Below, piece by piece: positions 53,616 to 61,821 of a stretch of DNA of 64,000 nucleotides. Under the pieces are notes generated by a model, which searched no databases, was not told the origin of the DNA, and was given only the letters and a program-made list of their open reading frames with translations. The position numbers were made by a program, and so were the translations under genes. Origin of the DNA: Rhodospirillaceae bacterium (GTDB lineage: Bacteria; Pseudomonadota; Alphaproteobacteria; UBA8366); NCBI GenBank assembly GCA_002722095.1, contig PBKG01000025.1, positions 1 to 64,000 of the forward strand, in the 5' to 3' direction. How positions within the stretch are numbered: position 1 is the stretch's first letter; each line of letters opens with the position of its first letter.

Positions 53616-54064
53616 CCCTTCGGCTCCTTATCTGGCGAGATGCCGGGCGCGTGGGTGGTGCCGGGGCGAAGCAGCTTGTAGACCCCTTGGCCGTTGGCGA
53701 GCAGCTTGCCCGTGTCGGGCTCGAAGATTTCCGCGTTGGAAAACAGCGTTCCCCGGGTCGCGTGCGCCCGCGTGCCCCGGGCATGCACCAGGTCGGTGCT
53801 GGTGCCGGAGATGAAATTGACGTTGAGATTGATGGTCACCGTCTTGCGTTCGCCGTCGGGTGTCCAGATTCCGGCCATATCGCCGGCAATGTCGATGAGC
53901 GACGCGATGACGCCGCCATGAATCGAACTGCCGCGATTGCGATGCTTCGGCTGCACCGGCATTGCGATCAGCGCGTGGCCTTCTTCCCATTCGAGCACGG
54001 TGTAATCCAGCACCTCGTGATAGGTGCCGTCGGTGCCTTTTCGCTTGTAGCCGCGTTTCGTCAT
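53612..54064 (-). CDS. PaaI-type hotdog thioesterase (2)
   Basis: 150 aa if started at ATG 54064, which aligns with the start of its paralogue (MTKRGYKRKGTDGTYHEVLD versus MTELGFKREDIRGTFHEVLD); 54079 is also possible. The active-site block is HRNRGSSIHGGVIASLIDIAG. Tandem duplicate of the downstream gene. It diverges from the D-2-hydroxyacid dehydrogenase gene across about 107 bp. Confidence 0.86.
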   Translation of the reverse strand: MTKRGYKRKGTDGTYHEVLDYTVLEWEEGHALIAMPVQPKHRNRGSSIHGGVIASLIDIAGDMAGIWTPDGERKTVTINLNVNFISGTSTDLVHARGTRAHATRGTLFSNAEIFEPDTGKLLANGQGVYKLLRPGTTHAPGISPDKEPKG

Positions 54065-54171
54065 AGCGGGCGGAGACATCGCGCGAATTTTATCTTGCGT
54101 CAAGGCGCCCTCTGGACAGGTGATCGCCGGGCGCTGTAACAAGACGCGTCCATTCAAGGGGAGGATTACAC

Positions 54172-55236
54172 ATGGCCGACACTTCGCGCGACAACGCCCG
54201 GCGCATCTTCTGGTTTAACGACCTCAAGACGCCGAACGTCCACGATGCGTTGTCGAAGATCGACACCGTCGTAGCCCACAAACTCTTTTTCGACGCGCCC
54301 GAAGATGAGAACTGGGCGATCATGGAAACTTGTCACGCCTACTGCATCACTGCGGCTCGGGACGAAGTGCCGGACCATTACAAAGGTCATGGAGAGTTGC
54401 TCGACCGGTGTCAGAATATACTCGTGCTGTCCTCCTCGGGCGCCGGATACGACCCGATCGACGTGGATGCGTGTACCGAGCGCGGCGTGCTGGTGGTCAA
54501 TCAGTCCGGCGCGAATGCGGAAGCGGTTGCGGAACACGCGGTCGGCATGATGATGAACCTCACCAAGCAGATGCTTCAGACCGACCGGTCCATGAGGACC
54601 GAACGCGGCGTCAGCCGGGAGGTTTTCAAAGGCTGGAACATGGAAGGCAAGACCGTCGGCGTCGTTGGGCTCGGCAATACGGGCCGCAGGGTTGCGCGCA
54701 TCTGCAAGCACGGCCTCAGCATGCGGGTGCTGGCCTACGATCCCTACATTTCGGATGCGGATTTCGAGGAGCGCGGCGCGACAAAGGTCGCGCTCGAAGA
54801 ATTGCTGGCGCAGTCGGATTACGTGTCGATCAATTGCCCCTTTAACGAAGAGACGAAAGACCTGATCGACCGGGCCGAATTGGCGCTGATGCAGCCGTCG
54901 GCTTTCCTCGTCAATTGTGCACGTGGCGGCATTGCCAACGAGGAGGCCATGACCGAAGCGCTGGCCGACGAGCAAATTCGCGGTATCGGGCTCGATGTCT
55001 GGGATTTGGAGCCGCCGCCCCTCGATCATCCGCTGCTCAAGTTCGATAACATCATCGCCACCTACCACACCGCCGGCGTAACCGTGGAATCCCGGGAAAA
55101 TATGGCGAATTGGAACGCCGATCAGGTCGTCGAAACGCTCAATGGCAAGCGGCCGGAACGGCTGATCAATCCGGAAGCATGGGATAAATTTTGCGACCGC
55201 TACGAAGCGATGTTCGGTGAGCGGCCGGAGGGGTAG
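54172..55236 (+). CDS. D-isomer-specific 2-hydroxyacid dehydrogenase (NAD)
   Basis: 354 aa. Cofactor motif GVVGLGNTGRRVARI with GLGNTG at 166-171, substrate arginine in NCARGGIANEEA, glutamate in DVWDLEPPP and catalytic histidine in ATYHTAGVT. The fold matches phosphoglycerate/glycerate/hydroxypyruvate dehydrogenases. Start ATG 54172 has GGGGAGGA. A D-2-hydroxy acid oxidised here would complement the L-type FMN enzyme at 58944-60104. The exact substrate, possibly a sulfolactate-type acid, is open. Confidence 0.9.
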   Translation: MADTSRDNARRIFWFNDLKTPNVHDALSKIDTVVAHKLFFDAPEDENWAIMETCHAYCITAARDEVPDHYKGHGELLDRCQNILVLSSSGAGYDPIDVDACTERGVLVVNQSGANAEAVAEHAVGMMMNLTKQMLQTDRSMRTERGVSREVFKGWNMEGKTVGVVGLGNTGRRVARICKHGLSMRVLAYDPYISDADFEERGATKVALEELLAQSDYVSINCPFNEETKDLIDRAELALMQPSAFLVNCARGGIANEEAMTEALADEQIRGIGLDVWDLEPPPLDHPLLKFDNIIATYHTAGVTVESRENMANWNADQVVETLNGKRPERLINPEAWDKFCDRYEAMFGERPEG

Positions 55237-55330
55237 CCGCGCTCTTGACCTCGCGTCGCGAATAGCTTTTGTTAACCAGAATAATGTGCCGCTAATGGGG
55301 TGGCGGCCTTAGCTATTTCTGGGGGATTTT

Positions 55331-56836
55331 ATGGCTAGTATCGATACTTCCGACATCGACGTAATCGTCGTCGGCGCGGGTAATGCGGCGTGTTCATCGG
55401 CGGCATCTGCGGTGGAAAACGGGTCCAAAGTTTTGATGATCGAAACCGCGCCCGAAGACATGCGCGGCGGCAATTCCGCCTTCACCGGCGGCGCATTCCG
55501 GTTTTCCCATAACGGCGTCGACGATCTGATGGAACTCTGCCCAAGCCTGGCGGATGAAGATTTGGACAATATCGATTTCGGCACCTACACCCACGAGCAA
55601 TATTACGACGATATCTTCCGCATGACCCAATACCGTGCGGACGGTGACATGTGCGAAATTCTGGTCACCAACTCTTTCGAGACTGCCAAATGGATGACTA
55701 CGTATGGCGTCGATCTGATCCCCGCGACTGGCCGTCAGGCTTTCAAGGTGGACGGCAAGTTCCGCTTCTGGGGCGGCCTGGCGTTGCGCATCAATGGCGG
55801 CGGCGAGCAGCTGGTCTTGAACTGGCACGAGCAGATGAAAAAGATCGGCGTAAAGGTGATTTACGAATGCACCGCCATTGGTCTTATTCACGAAGAGAGT
55901 AAAGGTGTTACCGGCGTTCGCGTGCGCTATCAGGGCGAAGAGCATGATTTGACCGCAAAGTCGGTCATTCTCGCCTGTGGCAGCTTCGAAAGTAACGCGG
56001 AAATGCGTGCGCGCTATCTCGGCCCCGGCTGGGATTTGGCTAAGGTGCGCGGCACCGCCTACAACAATGGCGCCGGCCTGCAAATGGCGCTCGATCTCGG
56101 TGCCATGCCCTACGGGCATTTTTCCGGCGCCCATGCGGTGGCCTGGGACAAAAATGCGCCGCCCTATGGGGACATCACCATCGGCGATCAATTCCAGAAG
56201 CATAACGTGCCGTTCGCGGTCGTGGTGAATGCAAACGGCGAGCGCTTCCGCGACGAAGGCGAGGATTTCCATTCCTACGTCTATGCGCGCTACGGCGGCG
56301 AAATCCTGCAGCAGCCCGGCATGTATGCGTTCCAGATTTTCGACGCCAAGGTCCAGCATCTGCTGCGGTCCGAATATCGCTGCCGCTTCCTGACCAAATA
56401 CTCCGCCGACACGATCGAAGAGCTGGCCGAGAAGATGGAAGGCGTCAATGCGGCGAATGTGGTCAAGACGGTGAAGGAATTCAATGAAGCCTGCCGCACC
56501 GACATTCCGTTCGACCCGAATGTGCATGACGGACGCTGCACCGAAGGCCTCGCCATCAACAAGTCGAACTGGGCCAATCCCATCGACGAGCCGCCTTTCG
56601 ATGCCTATGCGGTCACCGCCGGCGTCACCTTCACCTTCGGCGGCGTCAAAGTCTCCGGCCAAACCGAAGTGGAACGCTCCGACGGTTCCGTCATCAAAGG
56701 CCTCTACGCGGCCGGCGAGATGGTCGGCGGCCTCTACTTCCACGGCTATGCCTCAGGCACCGGCCTGATGGCGGGTGCCACGTTCGGCCGCATCGCCGGC
56801 AAACAAGCCGCGATCCATGCGGGGACGTCGAACTAA
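55331..56836 (+). CDS. Tricarballylate dehydrogenase-like flavoprotein (TcuA-like)
   Basis: 501 aa. The FAD-binding start VIVVGAGNAACSSAASAVENG, then RGGNSAFTGGAFRFSHNG, and the closing YAAGEMVGGLYFHGYASGTGLMAGATFGR are as in TcuA and related FAD_binding_2 enzymes, which dehydrogenate tricarballylate to cis-aconitate. No TcuB iron-sulfur/heme partner or transporter adjoins it. It is a distant paralogue of 47962-49515. The preceding GGGGGA serves as ribosome binding site. Confidence 0.85.
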   Translation: MASIDTSDIDVIVVGAGNAACSSAASAVENGSKVLMIETAPEDMRGGNSAFTGGAFRFSHNGVDDLMELCPSLADEDLDNIDFGTYTHEQYYDDIFRMTQYRADGDMCEILVTNSFETAKWMTTYGVDLIPATGRQAFKVDGKFRFWGGLALRINGGGEQLVLNWHEQMKKIGVKVIYECTAIGLIHEESKGVTGVRVRYQGEEHDLTAKSVILACGSFESNAEMRARYLGPGWDLAKVRGTAYNNGAGLQMALDLGAMPYGHFSGAHAVAWDKNAPPYGDITIGDQFQKHNVPFAVVVNANGERFRDEGEDFHSYVYARYGGEILQQPGMYAFQIFDAKVQHLLRSEYRCRFLTKYSADTIEELAEKMEGVNAANVVKTVKEFNEACRTDIPFDPNVHDGRCTEGLAINKSNWANPIDEPPFDAYAVTAGVTFTFGGVKVSGQTEVERSDGSVIKGLYAAGEMVGGLYFHGYASGTGLMAGATFGRIAGKQAAIHAGTSN

Positions 56837-56841
56837 GGGAT

Positions 56842-58044
56842 TTAGCTGCTGAATTGAACGGCGCTGCCGGATTCAAGCAACGCCGCAACCTCATTGGCTC
56901 CATACCCGAACCCCGCCAGCAACTCTTCCGTATGCTCGCCGAGATGCGGTGCATGCGACATCGGGCCGGCTTCGAACGGCGTGTGGCCGGGGATCGTCGC
57001 CATGGGGATGCTGCCGAGCGCCTCGTGCTCGATCCATTTGATGTAGTCCGCCGCGTCCGTTTGCGGGTGGCTTAGGAAGTCGTCGAAGGTCGCGGTCGGG
57101 CCGTTGATGATGTCGAGCTTGTCGAGCTCTTCCATCCAGTAGGCGTTGGGTTTCTGTTTCGTGTGCTCGGAAATGATTGCGGTCAGTTCGGCCACATTCG
57201 CGATACGCTTGTCCCAATCGTCGAAGCGGGGATCGGTCACCAGTTCCGGCATGCCGATCAGATTGCTGAGCGCCTCGAACTTGTCCGGCTCCCGGGCGCT
57301 CATGTTGATCGAGCCGTCTGCCGTCGGGAAGGTGCCCGTGGGCGCGCCGAGGACGGTAATTTCACCGTCCTGTTTCACGTGTTCGATGATCTTTTGGCCC
57401 ATGAAGGCGGCCGCGGCCTCCATCATGTTCATCTCGATCAGCTTGCCGACGCCCTTGGTCGCGCGGCGGTACAGCGCGGTGGATACAGCCTGATAGGCGT
57501 AGAGCCCGGTGATCACGTCCATCGCGGTCATGCCCACCTTATGGGGCACGCCGTCATTGCCCTTATTCAGGGTCATCCAGCCGGTGAAGCTTTGGGCGAC
57601 CACGTCGGTTACCGGCTTGTCTTTGTTGGGGCCCTTGGTGCCGAAGCCGGAGACGGAGCAATAAATGATCGTCGGGTTGTCCTCGGCGATGGTGTCGTAA
57701 TCGAGCCCGAAGCGGCCCATGACGCCGGGGCGAAAACTCTCGATCAGGATGTCGCACTGGGAGGCGATCCGGCGCGCGACCGCGAGCCCGTCCTCGGTTT
57801 TGAAATCGAGGCAGATGGCGCGCTTGCCGCGGTTGAAATTGACGTAGCCGGCGGCGAGGTCGCCATATTTTTTGCCCGCCTTCCGCACCCAGTCACCCCG
57901 GGGCGGTTCGATCTTGACCACATTGGCACCGTTTTGTGCGAGCAGGAATGCGCAGCTTGGCCCGGCGACTCCTTGTGCCGCATCGAAAACGGTGAGGCCT
58001 TCGAGGGGTAGGCCTTCGTCGGTGTCTTGGTTGGCGGGGCTCAT
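56842..58044 (-). CDS. Class III (CaiB/BaiF) CoA-transferase
   Basis: 400 aa from ATG 58044, which overlaps the TauD-like stop (ATGA). Family stretches are LTVFDAAQGVAGPSCAFLLAQNGANVVKIEPPRGD, LIESFRPGVMGRFGLDYD and YCSVSGFG. The position usually holding a catalytic acidic residue lies in IEMNMMEAAAAF near 205. It moves CoA between organic acids, or racemises or isomerises acyl-CoAs. Coupling with a dioxygenase gene suggests that an oxygenated acid is activated here. Confidence 0.88.
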   Translation of the reverse strand: MSPANQDTDEGLPLEGLTVFDAAQGVAGPSCAFLLAQNGANVVKIEPPRGDWVRKAGKKYGDLAAGYVNFNRGKRAICLDFKTEDGLAVARRIASQCDILIESFRPGVMGRFGLDYDTIAEDNPTIIYCSVSGFGTKGPNKDKPVTDVVAQSFTGWMTLNKGNDGVPHKVGMTAMDVITGLYAYQAVSTALYRRATKGVGKLIEMNMMEAAAAFMGQKIIEHVKQDGEITVLGAPTGTFPTADGSINMSAREPDKFEALSNLIGMPELVTDPRFDDWDKRIANVAELTAIISEHTKQKPNAYWMEELDKLDIINGPTATFDDFLSHPQTDAADYIKWIEHEALGSIPMATIPGHTPFEAGPMSHAPHLGEHTEELLAGFGYGANEVAALLESGSAVQFSS

Positions 58045-58898
58045 GCGGCCTTTTCCGCCCACTCGGCGACGCTGACGCAGGGCTCGCCCTCGACCGAGGT
58101 GCGGTAGAGCGTGCGCCGCTGTTCCGGGTTGTAGTAGGTCGCAGCGTGGATCAGGCAGCGGTGATCCCAGATCACGAAATCGCCCACCTCCCAGCGGTGG
58201 CTGTATTGGAACTCGTCGCGGGCCTGATGGGCGAAAAGACGGTCGAGCAGTTCGTTGCTCTCATCCTCATCCATACCCTCGATATGGGTTGTGAAGCCGG
58301 CGCTGACGAAAAGCGCCTTGCGGCCACTTTTGGGATGTACGCGGACCACCGGGTGGGTGGCGCCTGCCAGCTTCTTCTGTTGCTCCTCGTCGAGCTCGGC
58401 AATACGTTCCGGCGATTTGACCTTGTGCCATAGATGGCGCGCGGTGAGCCCATCGATCCGCTCTTTGGTGTCCGCATCGAGGGTTTCGTAGGCCGCATAC
58501 ATGTCGGCGAATAGCGTATCGCCGCCTTCTTCCGGGACTTCGACCGCATACATCAGCCCGAGCCCGCTCGGGATTGTCTGATAGGACTGATCCGAATGCC
58601 AGAAGCGCCCGCCGGCGGGATTGCTGCCCTGCAGAGTGTTGCCGAAGATGTAGATTTCCTGCGCTTCGGGCACCGTATATTGGGTTTGGGCGTGGATTGC
58701 CGTCTCGCCGAAGCGCCGTGTGACCTCGATTTGGGTCCCGTGATCCATTTCCTGGTTTTTCAGCGCGATCAGGCCGTAGTTGTATAGCGCTGCTTCGACA
58801 CCGGCGAACGCCGCCTCGTCGAGCAGGTCTTTCGCATCGACACCGGTCAAAACCGCGCCGAAGCTATCGGTGATCGGGCTGACGTTGATGCTCGGCAT
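58041..58898 (-). CDS. TauD/TfdA-family dioxygenase (5)
   Basis: 285 aa. Iron ligands His101-x-Asp103 (FWHSDQSY) and His251 (CLIHAAT), arginine at 266 (LYRTSVEG). The HAATYYNP segment after the distal histidine resembles TfdA and 2-oxoglutarate-dependent aryloxyacid dioxygenases. First gene of a short operon with the CoA-transferase. It shares the WHSDQSY block with copies 1 and 2. Confidence 0.89.
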   Translation of the reverse strand: MPSINVSPITDSFGAVLTGVDAKDLLDEAAFAGVEAALYNYGLIALKNQEMDHGTQIEVTRRFGETAIHAQTQYTVPEAQEIYIFGNTLQGSNPAGGRFWHSDQSYQTIPSGLGLMYAVEVPEEGGDTLFADMYAAYETLDADTKERIDGLTARHLWHKVKSPERIAELDEEQQKKLAGATHPVVRVHPKSGRKALFVSAGFTTHIEGMDEDESNELLDRLFAHQARDEFQYSHRWEVGDFVIWDHRCLIHAATYYNPEQRRTLYRTSVEGEPCVSVAEWAEKAA

Positions 58899-58943
58899 CT
58901 TCCCCCCTCCCGGCTCGTTGCCGCCTCTAATTACTGGCCCAAA

Positions 58944-60104
58944 TCAACCATACGGATGGTCGGGCAAACTGGTCATGATGTGGCTCGACCAGACGCTCGG
59001 CTCGTGCACCGCGTCCGCCTCGACGAGGCAATCGCGGGTGACGTCGGCCCAGCTCTGTGCGCCCATCAGTGCGAAAGCAATCCCGAGTTCTTCTTCGAGG
59101 ATTTCGAGAACACGGACCAGACCGTCCTCGCCCGCCGCGCCAAGGCCGACGCATTGCAGACGGCCGATGCCGACCATGTCGGCGCCGATCGCCATCGCTT
59201 TGACGATGTCGGTGCCGCGCTGGATGCCGCCATCGACGATGATCTTGGTTTTGCCTTTGACCGCATCGACGATTTCGGGCAGCACCTGGATCGTGCCGCG
59301 CCCGTGATCGAGTGCGCGGCCGCCATGGTTTGAGATATAGACCGCATCGACGCCTTCTTCCGCAGCCCGGACCGCGTCTTCCACGTCGCCAATACCCTTC
59401 AGGATGAACGGGATATCCCATTTGTCCTTGAAGCGTTTGACATTGTCCCAAGTCCATTTGGCTTGCCAGATATGTTCCTCGTTGGAGACGTTGGCGCGCC
59501 ATTTTTTCATGAACCGGTTGGCGAGGTCGCGTTCGCGCCGGCTGTAGGAGGCGGAGTCCACGGTGACCGCGAAGCCGTCATAGCCGTTGTCGATGGCACG
59601 CTGAGCGTATTCGTCGACGAATTCGTCGTCGCCACGCACATAAAGCTGGAAGATACGAGGATTGTCGGCCGCCGCCGCCACTTCTTCGAGGCCCGGTGCG
59701 CAACGGGAACTCAGCATGTCGAATACGTTGTAGCGTTCCGACGCGCGCGCGGTTACCGCACCGCCACCGGCGGCAAAGCTTTCGATCGAGCCCACCGGTG
59801 CCAGAATGAGGGGCAGGCGTACTTTCTTGCCCAGAAACTCGGTGGATGGATCGAACGTGGTGACGTCCCGCATTGCCCGCGGGCGCAGGCCCAGCTTGTC
59901 GTAACCGTGACGGTTGCGGCGGAGCGTGGTCTCGCTGTCGGTTGCACCGGCCATGTAATCCCAGACGCCCTGGCTCACCGTGCTGTGGGCGTGCTGGATG
60001 ATTTCGTGGATGGTGGCGAACCGGAACGATAAGTCTTCGTTGCCGGCCAGGCGTTTTTCCGCCGCTTCCAGTTCTTGTTCGGATTGCGTTTTCATATCTG
60101 CCAT
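58944..60104 (-). CDS. FMN-dependent alpha-hydroxy-acid dehydrogenase/oxidase (LldD family)
   Basis: 386 aa TIM-barrel flavoprotein. Catalytic His260 and Arg263 lie in ISNHGGRALDHGRG; the FMN lysine is in FILKGIG near 236; the phosphate site is IIVDGGIQRGTDIVKAMAIGADMVGIGR. It oxidises an L-2-hydroxy acid such as lactate, glycolate or mandelate. It lies 13 bp downstream of the crotonase gene on the same strand. The subgroup cannot be fixed. Confidence 0.9.
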   Translation of the reverse strand: MADMKTQSEQELEAAEKRLAGNEDLSFRFATIHEIIQHAHSTVSQGVWDYMAGATDSETTLRRNRHGYDKLGLRPRAMRDVTTFDPSTEFLGKKVRLPLILAPVGSIESFAAGGGAVTARASERYNVFDMLSSRCAPGLEEVAAAADNPRIFQLYVRGDDEFVDEYAQRAIDNGYDGFAVTVDSASYSRRERDLANRFMKKWRANVSNEEHIWQAKWTWDNVKRFKDKWDIPFILKGIGDVEDAVRAAEEGVDAVYISNHGGRALDHGRGTIQVLPEIVDAVKGKTKIIVDGGIQRGTDIVKAMAIGADMVGIGRLQCVGLGAAGEDGLVRVLEILEEELGIAFALMGAQSWADVTRDCLVEADAVHEPSVWSSHIMTSLPDHPYG

Positions 60105-60117
60105 CGCTTTGCTGGTG

Positions 60118-60909
60118 TTACTTGCCCTTGAAGACCGGGAAACGCTTCTCGAGGAAGGCGTTGACTGCTTCCGTATGGTCTTCGCTGGAACGCGCCAAGG
60201 TCATATGGGACGAGATCTGATCGAGATGGGCGCGGATATCCATATCCATGCCCTGATAGATCGCGCGTTTGATGAGACGGACCGAAATCGGCGCTTTGCG
60301 GGAAATTTTCCGCGCCAATTTGTAGGTCTCTTCCAGAAGGTCTTCTTTGGGATAGACATGATTGACGAGGCCGATGCGGAGCGCTTCTTCGGAATCGATC
60401 AGATTGGCCGAGAAGGCGAGTTCGAGCGCCATCGGCAGCCCGACCACCCGCGGCAATACCCAACACCCGCCGGCGCCCGGGACCAAGCCCATATTGACGT
60501 AGCTTTCGGCAAAGCGAGCGTCGTCGGACGCAAGCCGGAAATCGCAATGGCATGCGATATCGAGGCCGGCACCCGTTGCCGGGCCGTTAATCGCGGCGAT
60601 GATCGGCTTGTCGAAATCGACCATTAGGCGCGGAACCCGCTGAATGCCGTCATAAAGGCTGTACTTCGCGATCATCGGGCTTTTCTTTTCGACCGCCTCT
60701 TTCATCGCTTTGATGTCGCCGCCGGCGCAGAAGGAATCGCCGTGGCCGGTCAGCACCACCACTTTGACATCGTCGTCATCCTGAATTTCCTCGAGGCGCT
60801 CGACCATGGCATCGAGCATTTCCGGCGACAGCGCGTTACGCACGTCGGGCCGGTGCAGGGTCAAAGTGGCGATATTATCTTCGACCTCATATTTAAGGTG
60901 GTCGGTCAT
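60118..60909 (-). CDS. Enoyl-CoA hydratase/isomerase family protein (crotonase 2)
   Basis: 263 aa. Oxyanion-hole segments SFCAGGDIKAM and GPATGAGLDIACHCDFR are intact. The places of the two classical hydratase glutamates hold Asp117 (GAGLDIA) and Tyr137 (AESYVNMG), so ordinary enoyl-CoA hydration is doubtful; isomerase, hydrolase or ring-type hydratase chemistry is more likely. First gene of the operon with the FMN hydroxyacid dehydrogenase. Confidence 0.87.
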   Translation of the reverse strand: MTDHLKYEVEDNIATLTLHRPDVRNALSPEMLDAMVERLEEIQDDDDVKVVVLTGHGDSFCAGGDIKAMKEAVEKKSPMIAKYSLYDGIQRVPRLMVDFDKPIIAAINGPATGAGLDIACHCDFRLASDDARFAESYVNMGLVPGAGGCWVLPRVVGLPMALELAFSANLIDSEEALRIGLVNHVYPKEDLLEETYKLARKISRKAPISVRLIKRAIYQGMDMDIRAHLDQISSHMTLARSSEDHTEAVNAFLEKRFPVFKGK

Positions 60910-61050
60910 GGTTTCCCCCTGAAGGTTGGTTTTCGAATTTGGCTAGGAAGTAGCCCGGAATCCGCGACTTGTCCAGACGCCGGCCTGAAGGCCCGAACAA
61001 GGTAAAATCCACCTGATTGCGGAGAAAAAATATCTAATTAATTGAAATAC

Positions 61051-61065
61051 ATAGATTAAATCTAT
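61051..61065. promoter_or_regulatory. Perfect 15-bp palindrome in AT-rich intergenic region
   Basis: ATAGAT-TAA-ATCTAT lies in the 244-bp divergent region between the crotonase and DUF47 genes, about 90 bp upstream of the transporter pair. It is a plausible operator; no known box is matched with confidence. The rest of that intergenic region holds no gene I can support. Confidence 0.35.
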
Positions 61066-61153
61066 TGGTTCCTTGGCTCCATTTGTGTCAGCATAATCAG
61101 TTCGGCGCGCGCCTTTCGAATATAAGTGCGCCGGAATGCATATGGAGGATGTC

Positions 61154-61816
61154 ATGGCCCTGTCGAAAAACGTGTTGATGTTCAGCCAATCGAGGACGTT
61201 AGAGCGCCAAATCGATGAATTTCTCGATCGTTTGTCGGAATCTGCGCTGCTGTTCGATCTGGCAATCAAATCCTATCTCGCCGACGGGTTCAGCAAGGAT
61301 TTTGCGGCCAAGCGTAAGGACGTCAACGAAAACGAGTCGGCGGCGGACGTGTTGCGCCGGGAAATCGAATCACAGCTCTATTCCCAGACTTTGATCCCCG
61401 AAAGCCGGGGCGATGTGCTTGGACTGGTAGAAACCTTGGACGACGTGTTGAACCTTTGCGAAAGCTCGTTATGGGCGTTCGATATCGAAAAGCCGGATAT
61501 TCCCGAAGAATATCATCCGCTGTTCAAGGAACTGACCGAAATGGTGGTCCAGGCGGTGGAGGCGCTGGCGCGCTCGTCGCGGGCGTTCTTCCGCGATTTC
61601 GAGCGGGTCTCCTATCACAACCATAAAGTCATGTTTTACGAAAAGGAGGCGGATAAGGTTTCCACCAAGCTGAAACGTAAGATCTTCGACTCCGATCTCG
61701 ACCTCGCGCACAAAATGCATCTGCGATATTTCGTCGAGAGTATCGATAACATCGCCGACTGGGCCGAAGACGTAGCCGACCGTCTCGCGATTTACGCCAT
61801 CAAACGCTCGGTCTAA
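61154..61816 (+). CDS. DUF47 (PhoU-like) Pit accessory protein
   Basis: 220 aa, entirely helical. ATG 61154 is chosen because GGAGG lies five bases upstream; ATGs at 61136 and 61142 are in frame but lack this. Stretches such as ADVLRREIESQLYSQTLIPESRGDVLGLVETLDDVLN and IDNIADWAEDVADRL match the DUF47 family, which regulates PiT-type transporters. It is 5 bp from the transporter gene, the usual arrangement. Confidence 0.92.
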   Translation: MALSKNVLMFSQSRTLERQIDEFLDRLSESALLFDLAIKSYLADGFSKDFAAKRKDVNENESAADVLRREIESQLYSQTLIPESRGDVLGLVETLDDVLNLCESSLWAFDIEKPDIPEEYHPLFKELTEMVVQAVEALARSSRAFFRDFERVSYHNHKVMFYEKEADKVSTKLKRKIFDSDLDLAHKMHLRYFVESIDNIADWAEDVADRLAIYAIKRSV

Positions 61817-61821
61817 GTGCC

